From contig JADNRX010000523.1 of assembly GCA_015501595.1 (NCBI GenBank), positions 1 to 35,976 on the forward strand: a stretch of DNA of 35,976 nt, read 5' to 3'. Of this stretch, positions 22,214 to 35,177 are shown one piece after another. The translations under genes and the position numbers were made by a program. The notes under the pieces are model-generated. The model was not told the origin of the DNA and ran no database searches. It saw only the letters and a list, made by a program, of their open reading frames with translations. The DNA is from Hymenopellis radicata (Eukaryota; Basidiomycota; Agaricomycetes; Agaricales; Physalacriaceae). The stretch's first letter is position 1. The number at the start of each line of letters is the position of its first letter.

Positions 22214-23201
22214 CTGCATGAACGATTGAGTCAAGATCCAAGTAAAGAACGCGTCAACTTACCAGTTGAGTTTCATCCGGGTTCTCGAATACAAGGTTGT
22301 CGATGTCTGCAGCGAGTGGTTAATTGACACGGGTCCTATGGTTGACTTAAACAACGCACCGGTATGCAACATGATGGCTTGAAGGACGTATGAGTGTACA
22401 GTCGGCGCGAAGCCAAGCGAATGGTTCTCAACGACTGGTCAAGAGATCAGTATCAATTCTGTTATAAGTGAAGGCAGACTTACGGTGCAGAACAAGACCA
22501 GGAAATCGAGCCTTCGCGACATCCACAGGTCTTCATAGTCGAGCCTACAGGGAAAACAAGCAGTCAGCCAACAAACACGGCGTCGGGACAATACAGCACA
22601 CCTTTGGACTATATCTCGCACATGTGTCTCCGCCATCGCCATAGCCGATATTCGATTCCGCGTTCAAGTCAGGGCGTCGGCGCGCAATAACAAAGCACTA
22701 CGGACAAGGATTCATCAAGGAGCGGATACAAAAGGATAGAGATGGGCGTACCATGAATTGAAAGCCGCCGTGGCATTCGCGAGGGCGTGTCAGTACGACC
22801 GGATCCAGGATGGTCGTCAGCAGCGTCGAGTGAAGAGAGAGCGGAAGGAAACGCCCGACGTGGGAGTGATACGACGTTGAAGGATTGAAGAGCGAGTTGA
22901 AATCTGCTGCACGATGAGCCAACGAGCCATGTGAAAAGACGACCTCGACGTACCAAGAAACTAGTCCATCTGCTAGAACGACAGCGTCGTTAAACCCGTC
23001 TCATTCGTCGTCGGCTGTGAAGGCGCCAGAGGGACAAGAAAGTCTGCCAGGAAAGTTGTTCAGCGAGCCCGTCGACCACGACAGAATGTAAAGTACATAC
23101 CAGAGCGTTGATTGCCATGAGAAACGGCGTCGAAGAGGCGGGAATCTGAGGACGAAAGCAAATCAACAAGGAGAGATGGTGGTGGGAGGAAGGAAGCCTA
23201 C
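22214..23201 (-). CDS. Gene Z (unit 2)
   Basis: Base-for-base equal to 10214-11201 by eye, including every splice site: introns 23201-23146, 23100-23044, 22483-22435, 22359-22307 and 22262-22214. ATG at 23118. Same unresolved phase conflict between the exon near 22.5 kb and the exon starting at 22434. Confidence 0.42.
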
Positions 23202-23797
23202 CCGTGACGATCAACAAAATAAGCGCCGGTCACGCTTTCGACGCGTCGGGCAGGCGATGGCGAGAAAGTCGGCGACAACGACGAGAGTATATCGACAACA
23301 AATGAGACGAGTATAGACCACCAAATGGAGCGATAATGCAAACTGTGAGAGAAGGAGGGACGAGGAAAGGAAGGAAGTGGGTGTTGATGACTTTGGTGAA
23401 ATCCGGGCTCCTTTTATTGCGTTTCCAGTGGTATAGGAGCCAATCAAAACGTAAACGGACTCCAGTAATCGGGCGCCGTGATCCTGGAACATTGGTTTAT
23501 GCGAGAACTTCGGAACTTGTTGGCGAATTATTGGGACGCCACGGGAACCGGTTCGAGTGTCCTACGCGAATTAAGCTCCCTGAGCGCGTAACAGCGACGG
23601 GAATATCTCACCATTATCAATGTACAAAAGTTGCCTGGCTCCAATTCAACCGCCAGGACGAAGGCGAACCACATTTGTCTCCTGCAGCGTGAATACATGG
23701 TACAAAGGTTCTCGTCGTATTCGTGTAGATCTCGAATCTTCCAAGCAAGTGGAGCGGTTTCAAGGAGACACCCCTGACTTCTGATGGGGGAGTCAGA

Positions 23798-26700
23798 ATG
23801 AGCCGTATGAAAAACGGAGAACTTGAAAACGTACAGATCTCAATTTCGAAGCGGAGATGCGCACCGCTTCGCGTTGCGCTCTCCTCCGTTATTGGCGCGG
23901 ACACAGGTCGCCGCGTACGTTCTGATCAACTGACACAGGGTCAGCATGGAATTGAAGCGACTGAACGGCGGAAAAGGTACGAACCTTCTGAGTCCCATAC
24001 TGAATTTATGATTATTGTCGTGGAATTGTGAGTAACGGCCAAGATAACGCCGGTATTAAGTCTAGACAGAGTATATACAAGTCCCTTGGTCACCAGATCG
24101 GGCCAGTTTGAGCGGGAAACACGAATTCGCCAAAAGTGCTAGAGGGACGGAGGAGGAGGACCACGGCTTGCGTCATTTCCCCGCGTCCGAGCGGTCAAGA
24201 TAAGATTGTTGAATCCCCAGACACGTCACAGGGTCCAGAAAATCCTCGTGCTATCGATGTGCAGGGTCCAGTACGCCTTGTTGAGGCGCAGACGCGAAAA
24301 GTCGGTATAAAAGCGCGTCCAGTCCTCCAAGCACCGTCGGAAGTCGTATTCCGTAAGCTATAAAGCAGCATCCAGGTAAATTTGGGTATCCGAGAGTCAC
24401 CAGAGAGCGAGGAACAAGGGGACGCGTTGGTGTAAGCGCACCAAGCATCGGACTCGTGGTGGTGCGAGTTCAAGTGCTGCCGATCACTTGGGGTGATCTG
24501 ATCTGCCTGGATACCTTCCAACTCGACATTTTCCCGTCAATTCCGGGCCAGTAGGACATCTAGAACGACGACCCAGTTGGGTACACCCGCTGGGCGAGCG
24601 GAGGAAATATCCCGTGTTGAACACGGGATATCCACCTGGGCGACACCACGAACATCACACTGAGGGTTCATAGCACCGATCCTACAGGCTTCTGGGCTCC
24701 CCTGACTGGAAGTTTTCAAGAAGTTCACATTGGATGTTTCGGGGATACTCACTTTATCGTTAACGAGTACATGTGGTGTAACGGTAAGTCCGCCAATTTC
24801 TCCGACTTTGGCTATTTACTATGTTTATGTAGGATACTTTACTCGACTCTTGGTGGTATTTTGGGCGGCTATAGGCTATTTTACGAGGTGTTATTTTAGG
24901 TAGGTATATTTGACTGTCAAGCAAGGTAACACTTTTGAGACTCTCGTTCTTGCTCTCGTTGACATTGGGTTCAATTCGGGCAAGAGAATTTGAACAAGTT
25001 AGATTTTCGAACTGAATGTCACTATCTACACGAATAACCTATAATTCTGCGCTACACCTACGTGGCTACGGCGTCCCATCGTCCCGAATTCACTTCGGCC
25101 CTTTCAAATTCTCCACCGAGGTGAACCTAGAATTAGACAGAAATCCTATATCCACGAGAATTCCAGAGGGCGACAACGTCGCCGTTGATACCATCTGTAC
25201 AACGAGTTAGTTCCGAAAGTGATCGAACAATTTCACGGCACGTACCTCGCGTCTTCAAATTGCAGACATGATCCTGGCTTCGAAGGGCCTAGAAACCAAT
25301 AATGACATGCTCCATCAGTTCGCCGTCCGTCTCGTTGTCCTAATCCGTAGTCTTCTCGGCGCCATATTCGAGATCTTGAAAGTGTGGCGTGAATATCGCT
25401 CATTACCCGTTCCAGCAGTGAGAAGCGAGCAGCGCGAGCGCAGCGGCGGAAGCGCCGCTGCTCACTGCAGTTCTAATAGCCCTGAACTCATTAGTTAGCG
25501 CGGAACTTCAGGGATACCCAATCAAACCCACCATGTCGAGTTCACCGTCCGTATGTCCAAATTAGATCATAACACCGAAAGTCGCAAGATCCAGATCTCG
25601 GTCAATGGGCGCAGTTTATCCGGAGGTCCTTGAAGCGACGGAGGTAAGTCCATTCGGGTTTGAGGTCCAGCCAATATGGAACTAGATGCGGGAAAAGAAC
25701 GCGAAATGACACACTTCCTCCTTGAAAAACCGAGGAATGTGCAGGGAGATGATACGGCATGTGAGTCTGCTGAATTCGTGGCCAGAACTCGAAGTATTGG
25801 TTTTGGAGTAAGTGCGAGCGAGTGAAGTCTGGGGGACGTTCTGGAGGTCGCGAAGCGGCCGACCTGACACATGGAGTATAGTCAGGTTCAAATGCGATCG
25901 AATATGTCCCGAAAACGCACCGAATTTGATGGGAAGATCAACTGAATACTTCAGACATTAAGGTCAGAAATACTCTCGAAAATGAACATTAAACACTCAC
26001 TTTTTCCTCAGGAAAAAAAGCCGGGCCGGCGAGGCCACCATACGCGGGGGATATTGAGGTTTTCGTGTCGAAAATGCACAAGCCTGGAAGAGGGCAGTTC
26101 AGAATTGTGGCGGTGTCGCGGGAGGCGGCGCAGCCGCCTCCTCGTTTCCCAAGCGAGTCTAGTCCAAAGGAGAAACAATAACCGAGGAAAGGGAGGAGAT
26201 CTGCGTTCAAATCGAGTTAACGCTGAGCTAATTTGATGAGAGTTACAGACGAAATTGAAATGAGAAATGCGCACTTTTGTCCGAATTGAACCGGCGAGGA
26301 TAGCCGACGCTTCCCAGAGATCAAATGTCGTGTTACAGGGCCGACTCAAAGTTTCTGGGTGGCGTCTTGAGATGGCGGCGAACCCGTCGCCGCTATCGAC
26401 TTCAATTCTATACGAATTCAGCTCAGATTTCAAGAACATATAGGAAACGTACTTACTCACCGAGGTATCACGACATTTCACAGCATTCTGAGTTCAGATA
26501 GGTGAGAACTGAGGGTTCGGGATCGTCAAGGAAAACCCACTTTTGCCAGAATCCAAAAGCCTGCCCGGCGAGGGCATCCACGCGGTCAAAGTCCTCACAA
26601 TTTTCGTGGTGATGTCTTCTGAACTCGTCCAACGCCTCAGAGAGTCGAGTCTGTCGTCCTGGAAGGCTCCGACGCGTCAACACTGCAAATGCAAGTCAGA

Positions 26701-27355
26701 GTTCATCGTGGTTCACGTCGAAGGGTGAACTTCCACTTTGGGCTCCATCGTGATCGACGTGCTCCTCAACGTCCAACCACCATGTCGTTTTGAGCGCTGA
26801 GCTCTCCATTCCCGAACAGCCTCGACACTTTCTAAAATCGACTTACTGGGGTTATTGGACCTGGAATTTTACGTGAACCTCACCTGGGTGGACTCGTTTG
26901 AAGCTGGATACGACGGTTTTGAGCTTCAGTTCAAGAAAGTTCACTGCGACGCACCTGTTGCCCTTTCTGTGGACAATTTCAAGCTTTGACTCTTCTGTTC
27001 TGGCGCCTGTGAAGGCCGTCTTCCTTCTGACCACGTTTCTGGACGAGCCCAGCGCGATTGTATGAAATGGTGAGCTCCTGAACGGAATCTGGATCGTTTT
27101 CCTGGGCGTACTGTTCTTCAAAATGGCGGTTATTCTCCGGGACTTTACTGGAGAGCTGTAGCGACGTTCTGGAGGAATGGCGGCACCGTTACTGAGAGTA
27201 GGAATGACTGTGCTTGTGACACATCTCTGGAACCAATTCTGCGGCGCGGTAAGAAATTTTTCCTGCTCTCGATCATCAATTCTCTAACACGTTTTCTCTA
27301 GCACCCTGACCGAGTTATTGTGGTGTCTTATTCGTACTCTCCAGTTGAATTCTAA
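23798..27355 (+). pseudogene. Gene X, copy crossing the unit 2/3 boundary (best 5' end)
   Basis: From ATG 23798 the first exon stays open for 76 codons (MSRMKNGELENVQISISKRR at the start, TEFMIIVVE at the end). It reaches a good donor GTGAGT at 24028; the intron 24028-24096 ends CACCAG. The next exon joins in phase as SGQFERETRIRQK, but an extra C at about 24140 makes a stop. Further intron 24353-24403. The 3' end is improved: a missing G near 27202 lets the penultimate exon read MAAPLLRVGMTVLVTHLWNQ in frame with the last exon, TAA at 27353-27355. Frame breaks remain in the middle. No family recognised. Confidence 0.48.
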
Positions 27356-27746
27356 CGTGTTTTCCGTTGTATTCGCTGGCTCGCGGTTGAATTTCCCGAC
27401 TGATAGACATCAATAAGAGGTAAACGACTCTGAATCTCACCGTCTGAGCCTCGAACTCTTCTCCGTGCGATGTGGCGCCCGTATCAACAACCCTGCCAAC
27501 TTGAATATTGTCCTAACCTGGATACTTTACTTGATTCTGCGGACGTCGACACGCTGTACAACAAATGTATATACGACATTAGAGCAGCAAAACGCTCTAT
27601 TCTTCCGTTTATTTAAAGTCCAGATCTGTCAATTGGCCACACTTGTGAACCGGCGCGATCAGTCCGTAATTTTCTCTTGTGTTGATGCGATGGAGCCGGC
27701 GCGCGATCGGTACCCGACTCACAAACGGAGGAGGATTAGCCGACAG

Positions 27747-27754
27747 TATATAAA
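27747..27754 (+). promoter_or_regulatory. TATA box of gene Y (unit 3)
   Basis: TATATAAA, 110 bp upstream of the ATG at 27864. Confidence 0.65.
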
Positions 27755-27863
27755 CCTGTTCTCCGTGTTCTTTCTCTTCATTTCTCCCCATCATGTCGTC
27801 TTGCTGTCAGTACACGATGTCGTCCTTCTCTCTCACACTCTTATTGTCTTCACCGCTGTCACC

Positions 27864-29233
27864 ATGGACCTCAACGTCGACTACCCCAAGGTTGTGTCCT
27901 CTACACTGCTTGTCGCAAAGAGGTGTTGGGATATGTATGTTTCTCCGCCGCTCTTTCTGCTTGTCTGTGCTGAAGTGATATATCCTCAGCCTTAGAGGCG
28001 TTACAGAGGATTTGGAAGGGTGTTTGTGTGGTGTGGCTGCCAGTACGTTTACATGTTCTTTCTTGTACTCGTTCTCAGATCTCCTTCATGCCAGCATTCT
28101 CAGACGCACCGCTACTGAACGACTTGATGTTCGGCTGGTACTTGTTCTCGGACCCGTCGTCCCGAGCATGACTGAAAATGTTGTCGCGGTTGCTCGGGAC
28201 CTCTTGTCGGCGACCGTGGTACGTCGTTATCAGTCTTCTCAATCTGTCTTGATTGAACTGATGTCTAATTACAGCTGCCTTCTTCTGTGTATCCCCGATG
28301 TCGTCTATGGTTCGATCCTTGGCTTCGACACGATCTCCATGCGGCTACCGAGTACAGGACGGTAAGTTCCATCCTAGGGTTACAAGAACTGCGAGCTAAG
28401 TTGATTTTTTAGACTAATTTCAACATGATTTCTGGACTTTGTAAGTTTTCCTGCTCCCATTCCGAGTACTCGTGCTAACGCTTTCCGGGTCCGCCGTAAT
28501 TAAGAGCGATTCCTTCGGGAATTAGGACAGCGCCACAACGTCGACTTATTTCCGCGCCGCCATTACGCTACCCGGGTCCGCTAGCATCATGTCGTCGGAT
28601 GACTGCGCCACACGGGGATTGGAGTTACTCTGTTGCGGATCTGCCCCTCCAACCTTCGTGTTGAGGCCCTCTTTTCTTAGTTACATGTTTTGTAGTAGAT
28701 AGATGCGCAATTATGAACGTACTGCACCATCACGTGACCGAAACAGTACAAACTTCTCTTGTTTTTTTGCAGGGTCGTCCATAAAAGGCGTTTTGTCCCT
28801 TCATAGTTGCCCCAAAAGAGTATCTGCCCTGCGAGAATTGTTCGCCGAACTGCCGTCGTCTTACACCAACACAACGCGAGACACGCAGAGACATCCCCGA
28901 CACAGTGAAGACACCCACGACGCGAAGAGACCCACAACACGAAGACACCCCCACCTGAGGAGCACTCCGCAGCACCCCTCCGCCCACCCCGAAGACGTCG
29001 CCCCACCAGCACCCCAAGACGTCGCCTACCAGCACAGCCACACATCAACGGTCTTTCCTTCCCACCATCACCACCCGAAGAGCACGCCTCGGAGACGCGA
29101 CACTCCCTCGAAGATGCACCCCCGAGACGTCGCCACCAGCACACGCCGTACCCAGCGCAGACGACTTCCCATCGACACCACGCCCACCCAACACTCACCC
29201 GCAGAGTCCGTTGGGCAGATCCAGCCAGCATGA
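27864..29233 (+). CDS. Gene Y, unit 3; best-preserved copy, unidentified
   Basis: Exon 1 (27864-27934, MDLNVDYPKVVSSTLLVAKR), intron 27935-27989, exon 2 (27990-28042, RGVTEDLEGCLCGVAA), a short or alternatively spliced intron from 28043, exon 3 ending 28218 (TENVVAVARDLLSAT), intron 28219-28274, exon 4 28275-28361, intron 28362-28412, exon 5 28413-28440 with donor GTAAGT at 28441. These join in phase through exon 5. An open block reading ASIMSSDDCATRGLELLCCG follows (about 28526-28700), then the last exon from 28773 (CPKRVSALRELFAELPSSYT, then His/Pro/Arg-rich) to TGA 29231-29233. Joins after exon 5 are unresolved. Units 1 and 2 lose these frames through single extra bases. Cys- and Leu-rich in the middle; no known domain recognised. 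Confidence 0.45.
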
Positions 29234-30628
29234 CCGAAACCCACATCGACATGCTCCACGGTGGTCTCTGGGAGTTATTTGGAAACGTTTTCGCGCAGAC
29301 AGGACCCGATGGCGGTCTTCATCTATTCAGACTGCCTTCTCCCTCCCTTTCCATCCCAGAGAGCAGATGGAGTATTCCCATAGATATTTCATTTCGGGAC
29401 TTTGGCATGGATCCTTCTCAGGATCTGCTTATACTTATCGAAAGTCCCACCCAAGGACGTCGAAGGTTTTCCAGCCGCTTCCCCATTCCTAACCGAACCT
29501 TCAATTTTCACATCCGGACGGTATCGACTGGCCAGAAACATCCGTTGGCCAAGAATCCCAAAGTTTCTGTAAAGCTGGATATAATCAGTCGGGATGCAAT
29601 TTCGACTTTCGCAATCCAAATCTCAGGAGATCACTTTGGTGTCTTCTTCAACGACGCGCAAGGAGATGGAGGTTTCTTGGTTATCTGGAATTGGAAGACT
29701 GGCGAGAAAGAGATGGTAGGCCATTGACAATGACCTCCCCATTACAATTCATCTCATGAAATGTAGCACGTCTCCGATGACGAAATGACTTCCTTCGTAT
29801 TCCTCACCGACCGCCACATCTTGATCTGCGACTGGGAGGATATGGACATGTGCATCACCATCGTAGACTTCAAAGCCACCAGCAGCCAAGAGCTCTCCCT
29901 CACCGACCTCACCGAGTGCTGCCATCTTTCCCTCCCGAACGTCCGCGCCAGGGCCATGGCCTCCATTCGCTGCGACCCCTCCCCCGCGTGGCCAAACAAC
30001 GACAAGTCCATCCCCTTCTACGACGACCACGATCATCTGATCTACACCATCTCGATGTGGTCTGCAGATATTCATCACTACAACTTTGTCGTGCCACGCG
30101 CCACAATTCTCGCTCACCTCGACTCAGTCGGCGGTATGGACAACTTCATTCCATGGGAAGACTGGGGTGAGACTGGGGCGCGTGTTCTCGACTCCAGCCT
30201 TCATACACCGCCCTCGGTGGTGTGGTCGTGTACCACCTTTGGCTCCAAGATGGTGTCATTTGAGACTGCAGGCGAATTCATCTATTGCTTCGATTTCAAC
30301 CAGATGCGCGTCAAGCAGGAGATTGCAAGGGGTGCGCCTACGGTCGATCCGAACGTCAAATTCGCGTTCCCGCAGGAGGAGATGGCCGTGTGCTCGTCGG
30401 ATACGGTGTTGACGAATGCGGAACATCCGGTCTTCACGTATGGCGTGAAGACGTCGCTGCCCTTCCGAGTTCGGCTATCCAATAACACTTGGGAATGGAC
30501 GATACTCGGTCATGTGCAGCCAAAAAAATATATCGTGGATTCAAGTCAGGTGAGGATTTTGGAAGGTTCTAGCTTCTCGGGCTTACCGTTGACAGAATGC
30601 GATGCATTATCGTGTCCTTTCATTTTGA
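29230..30628 (+). CDS. F-box-family protein, C-terminal region (unit 3, open frame)
   Basis: Exons 29230-29715, 29767-30549 and 30596-30628; introns 51 and 46 nt; 433 residues. Same sequence as unit 1 through about 30470. It then loses six bases in several small indels that cancel, so residues near 230-262 of exon 2 change (the NNIIVVDSSQ segment becomes KKYIVDSSQ) while the frame and C-terminus HYRVLSF are kept. The loss lowers resemblance to the family there. As in unit 1, no F-box precedes it and the ATG overlaps gene Y's TGA. Confidence 0.72.
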
Positions 30629-31657
30629 TCAGGTTGATCTTGGCAGCTCTTCGTTTAAAGTGTAAATTTACTACTTCGATGTGTAGGGCAAGGTACACTA
30701 CTTGAACGCGATCATGTTTTCTCTGCACCTGACCTCACTCAGATCGTATCAAATCAGACGCGTCGCGTTTATTTGGTAGTTCGTTGCCGGCCTCATGTGC
30801 GTTGCTACTCCTGCCCGAACCACGTTCGTTTCGACATGTCGTTGAGCCATCGCCTCACCAGATCATGATCATGATCCTTGGTTCGCGCGACCTTGAGTCC
30901 TATTCATGTCGCTAGAAGACGGTCATATCGTATCCGACCCCCTTCTATATGACACCCTTTTTTTCCTGTTCCAACAGCTAACCTTGGCTCAATGGAATCA
31001 GTTAACCCTTCATCACTGTGTTCATTAAACGAACAGCTTCTCGGACGACGTTGAACCATCTCCGCCAGGTACCCCAGTCTGGAGGATGTCCAGAAGTTCG
31101 GTTTCGGCCGTAGCTTTCATTAAATCTGCTTGGCTTGGGCGTGGATGACTGATGCGGCACTCTCGCAGCATGCTGGCGCTAAATGTCCTGACTGCGTGCG
31201 TAATAGATCTCGTTCCCAGAATACCGCGTTCCGTGTATTTTCTCCATTCAGTGCTGCTTCACAGCTATTCGGTTTCTCGTGCACGCACGTTCTGATCAAG
31301 TGCCCTGGCAATCTGGCCTTTCAAGGTCTTCATATCACGATGAGAATTTCTGAGTTGATTTGGCGCTACCGCGCAATTGATTTAATGCTGTCAGTCTCCG
31401 GTAAATCACCTTAGAACGCGTCTATATCAATCAAAGCGCTCACTGAGGGATATGAGCCATTAGCTGTGATGCAACTCCTCTCGTCACCGAGCATAACGCC
31501 ACTGGACAGCTAAAGCACTCATTGACGCGTGTGATAAGCGCGCATGCCTGTGCCGGACTGCCGGAGCCTCGGAGACAGAGGGAGTAAATTTTATCTTATC
31601 TGATTAGCCCTGTAATCGAAATCTTTCAACAGCCTCATTCCTTTAAATTTCCCTCCA

Positions 31658-31664
31658 TGACTCA
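31658..31664 (+). promoter_or_regulatory. TGACTCA element upstream of ARG2 (unit 3)
   Basis: Site conserved although flanking promoter bases have changed (for example near 31583, 31607 and 31703). Confidence 0.6.
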
Positions 31665-31704
31665 CGGTTGCCCATCTCTTTCCCCTTCCCTTTCTACCAT
31701 AGCT

Positions 31705-32436
31705 ATGCTCTCTCTAGCGTCGACCTCCCACAGGGTGGCTACTCTGTCCAGTGTCAGCGAGGACAGGCCTTCAAGGCATTCTATGCGGTGAGGATTCAGA
31801 TTAATCGTTCATGACCGTGCTCGATCTAACATGCGCTTTGCAGACGATCGCAGTCCTGAGGCAGCAGCCCGTCTCCGATGGTAACGACACAACCCCTGCC
31901 GACAATGCAAGTTTCTCCCATCTGTTGTGTCTCTGAAAAAAAAAAATTAATCTGTGTTTAACAGGATTTCATTCTGTCAATACTACGAGCAATCCATCTG
32001 TTCGGGATGCGCGCGGTTATCTAGCGTCTTTTGGTCCCCGCCCTCAAAAATCCAAGCCCGAAGTACAGCAAATGCCTGGCCTGACTCTTCCCTTGGCCCC
32101 CGACATACAGCAGAAGGAGACTAGTGTGGAGCCCGTCGCAGAAACCAAAACCACCCCATTATAGATGCGATCCTCGACCCCGTCGTCCGTCGAACGGCTC
32201 TCGTCAAGGTCCAGGCGCCTTTCACCGATGTCCAGCTCGAGAGTATAGCTCGCGGAATGGTCTACCTAGAGAAACTCGGACTCGTCAGCGTCATGGTCGT
32301 CGAAGTCGACAATGTTCGCGATACACAAGATGATCGCACTGCTGTTATCGAGTGGAGAGGAGCGAAGACTCGTCTCAAGTGGTCACACAGGTCTTGGGGG
32401 AAGTGGTTCATGTCGGATCTGTGGACAAGTCGTTAG
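31705..32436 (+). pseudogene. ARG2: ARG2 5' fragment (unit 3), with the ancestral frame at GMVYLEKLG
   Basis: Here the sequence reads [20 protein letters not shown] without the break seen in units 1 and 2, and the frame runs to TAG 32434-32436. Other lesions are private: a lost C in exon 1 (near 31742), a lost C before NPSVRDARGYLASF, and a lost A in the run near 32158. In exon 2 a lost T and a gained C cancel. Substitutions GGG CTT to GGA CTC are synonymous. The GNAT domain is again absent and the tail beyond about 32352 is unrelated to ARG2. Confidence 0.8.
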
Positions 32437-34193
32437 TAAGGGAGTGGATGCGGAGAGGCGACCACTTACAGTACGGGAGCAGACTACGTACGAAGGTAAT
32501 GTAAGTACGGGTATCTGAACTAGGTACTATGAACTAAAGTCTACAATACCGACGGCGGACCTGCAAACAAGACTATCAAGGACACCATCTTCCTAGGCGC
32601 CGACACGACGTCCTCTCTCCCTCCCTCCCCGACGAAGACATGCTCTTCCGCACCCGTCTCCTCCTCTCCGAAGAGCCTCTCCCTAACACCCCGAAGGACT
32701 TCCTCAACACACACCGAGCTCCTCATCGGGTGCATCTCCCGAGGCGCCCACACGACACTCTTCCTCCCTCTTCGGGAGCATCTCCCTCACCGCTCACACG
32801 ACGTGCCGTCTTCCTCGACCGTCTTCTCCCCTTCGCGCCCGGTGACGGGAGTAGGGAGAACACTCCTCCTCCCTGGGTGCATCTTCGGGGTGGTGCTCCC
32901 TGAAGTGGGGTGCTTAGTAGGCTGGTCGTTGACGGTAAGGGTGGGAGACTCACGTGTGGGGAGGAAGACGCCCTAAACTCAAAGCCCTGTTCCACATAGG
33001 GGCTAATGTGCAAGACCCGGAAATTCAACGCTGGGGTCGCTATACCCTGGCGCACGTAGGGCGACTGCATTCATGTAACCGAAGTCGAAGCCTATGAAAG
33101 AAAAGTAATTAGTATACACAAGATCATCAATGCGAGCAGCGTACCGTGGCAAAGTTAAGCCAAATCCAAGCAAGTCTATGCTTGCAGCATTAAGTCAAGG
33201 CTCCTTACTCGGACACGGGGGCTACATGGCTAACAAGTGCCATCGTGAGGGGAGCAAAGAGTCTCTCTTGGGCGCCTCCGCATACCATCTTCGTGTAACC
33301 AAGACCAAACATCTTGACGGAAATTAACAAAAAGTCGGAAAACAGTAGGAAATACTTACGGGTAGCGGATCCGCAACGTTATCTACACCACGGGAATCTC
33401 AGTACAGCACAAGAACAGACATAGAGACGGCTTACGAGCAAGGGTGTCATGCATCCGAGGGGAAGGTGTATTCCGGCGCAGAGCCAAGTGGTCGTCGACG
33501 TTCATGGCTTCATCGGGCGGCAGCCGGCGGTCGGTGACACAGCGCTGTCATGTAGACATGTATTCGACCGGCGCGTAGCCAAGGCGACATTCACCGGCGC
33601 GCAGCCAAGTGATAAGTCCACGGAATGTAGACTAATAAGATGTAAGACAACAAAACTCGGCAGAAGTACGGCGTACCTTCATATATACATTCTAGCCTCC
33701 AGGTTGATCTCACTGTACGAGCAACAAGTCGTTAGACACGCTGAGTTCAAGGACAGTAAGATTGAACTTACTTCACGGAGGAGCATGGCTAGTCCTCGTA
33801 ACACAGGACGAGACCTAAGAAGGGATATCAAGATTTAAATCGAACCGAGTAACCGAGAGACTTGCTTACCTGCTGCTTTGAAACAAAAAGTACCTGTAAG
33901 ATAGGACCGTTAGCAAAGACACATGTGTAACAAACATACGGACAACATACATGCAGCGGTCTAAAGGCAAGGTAGAACAGTCGGCGAGTAGACGACTATG
34001 AAGGCATCCGTCGGTATAAAGGCGTGAACTCCTGGCGCATAGCGAGGAGTTCCGAGTCCAGGCGTGCTCATCGTATAAGGACCGTATAAGGACGGACAGC
34101 CGTTGTCCAGAGTCGTACTGTTCTAGAACATGGTGGGGGCCGTTCAGACACGGTGAGGGCAACGCAGAGTTAAGCCGAAATCCAAGTGAATCT

Positions 34194-35177
34194 CTGCATG
34201 AACGATTGAGTCAAGATCCAAGTAAAGAACGCGTCAACTTACCAGTTGAGTTTCATCCGGGTTCTCGAATACAAGGTTGTCGATGTCTGCAGCGAGTGGT
34301 TAATTGACACGGGTCCTATGGTTGACTTAAACAACGCACCGGTATGCAACATGATGGCTTGAAGGACGTATGAGTGTACAGTCGGCGCGAAGCCAAGCGA
34401 ATGGTTCTCAACGACTGGTCAAGAGATCAGTATCAATTCTGTTATAAGTGAAGGCAGACTTACGGTGCAGAACAAGACCAGGAAATCGAGCCTTCGCGAC
34501 ATCCACAGGTCTTCATAGTCGAGCCTACAGGGAAAACAAGCAGTCAGCCAACAAACACGGCGTCGGGACAATACAGCACACCTTTGGACTATATCTCGCA
34601 CATGTGTCTCCCGCCATCGCCATAGCCGATATTCGATTCCGCGTTCAAGTCAGGGCGTCGGCGCGCAATAACAAAGCACTACGGACAAGGATTCATCAAG
34701 GGCGGATACAAAAGGATAGAGATGGGCGTACCATGAATTGAAAGCCGCCGTGGCATTCGCGAGGGCGTGTCAGTACGACCGGATCCAGGATGGTCGTCAG
34801 CAGCGTCGAGTGAAGAGAGAGCGGAAGGAAACGCCCGACGTGGGAGTGATACGACGTTGAAGGATTGAAGAGCGAGTTGAAATCTGCTGCACGATGAGCC
34901 AACGAGCCATGTGAAAAGACGACCTCGACGTACCAAGAAACTAGTCCATCTGCTAGAACGACAGCGTCGTTAAACCCGTCTCATTCGTCGTCGGCTGTGA
35001 AGGCGCCAGAGGGACAAGAAAGTCTGCAGGAAAGTTTTCAGCGAGCCCGTCGACCACGACAGAATGTAAAGTACATACCAGAGCGTTGATTGCCATGAGA
35101 AACGGCGTCGAAGAGGCGGGAATCTGAGACGAAGAGCGAATGAACAAGGAGGATGATGGTGGAGGAAGGAAGCCTAC
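34194..35177 (-). CDS. Gene Z (unit 3), diverged 5' end
   Basis: The 3' exons and introns (34194 to about 34990) are essentially identical to units 1 and 2, with a few 1-nt differences (one G fewer in a G run near 34138 just outside, an extra C near 34610, two bases fewer near 34702). From about 35025 upstream the sequence diverges: two small losses shift exon 2, and the leader carries substitutions. ATG at 35096. The start and splice sites of the first exon are conserved. Confidence 0.4.

Larger units (their letters stand above)
12008..24016. repeat. Tandem unit 2 (~12 kb)
   Basis: Second direct copy. It carries a private block of about 15 substitutions plus indels over 17260-17950 (F-box-family gene) and private variants over 12008-13850, for example around 12265-12340. 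From about 9.5 kb into the unit it is identical to unit 1 for nearly 1.9 kb. Around 20,980-21,480 it shares small indels with unit 3 rather than unit 1. Confidence 0.97.
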
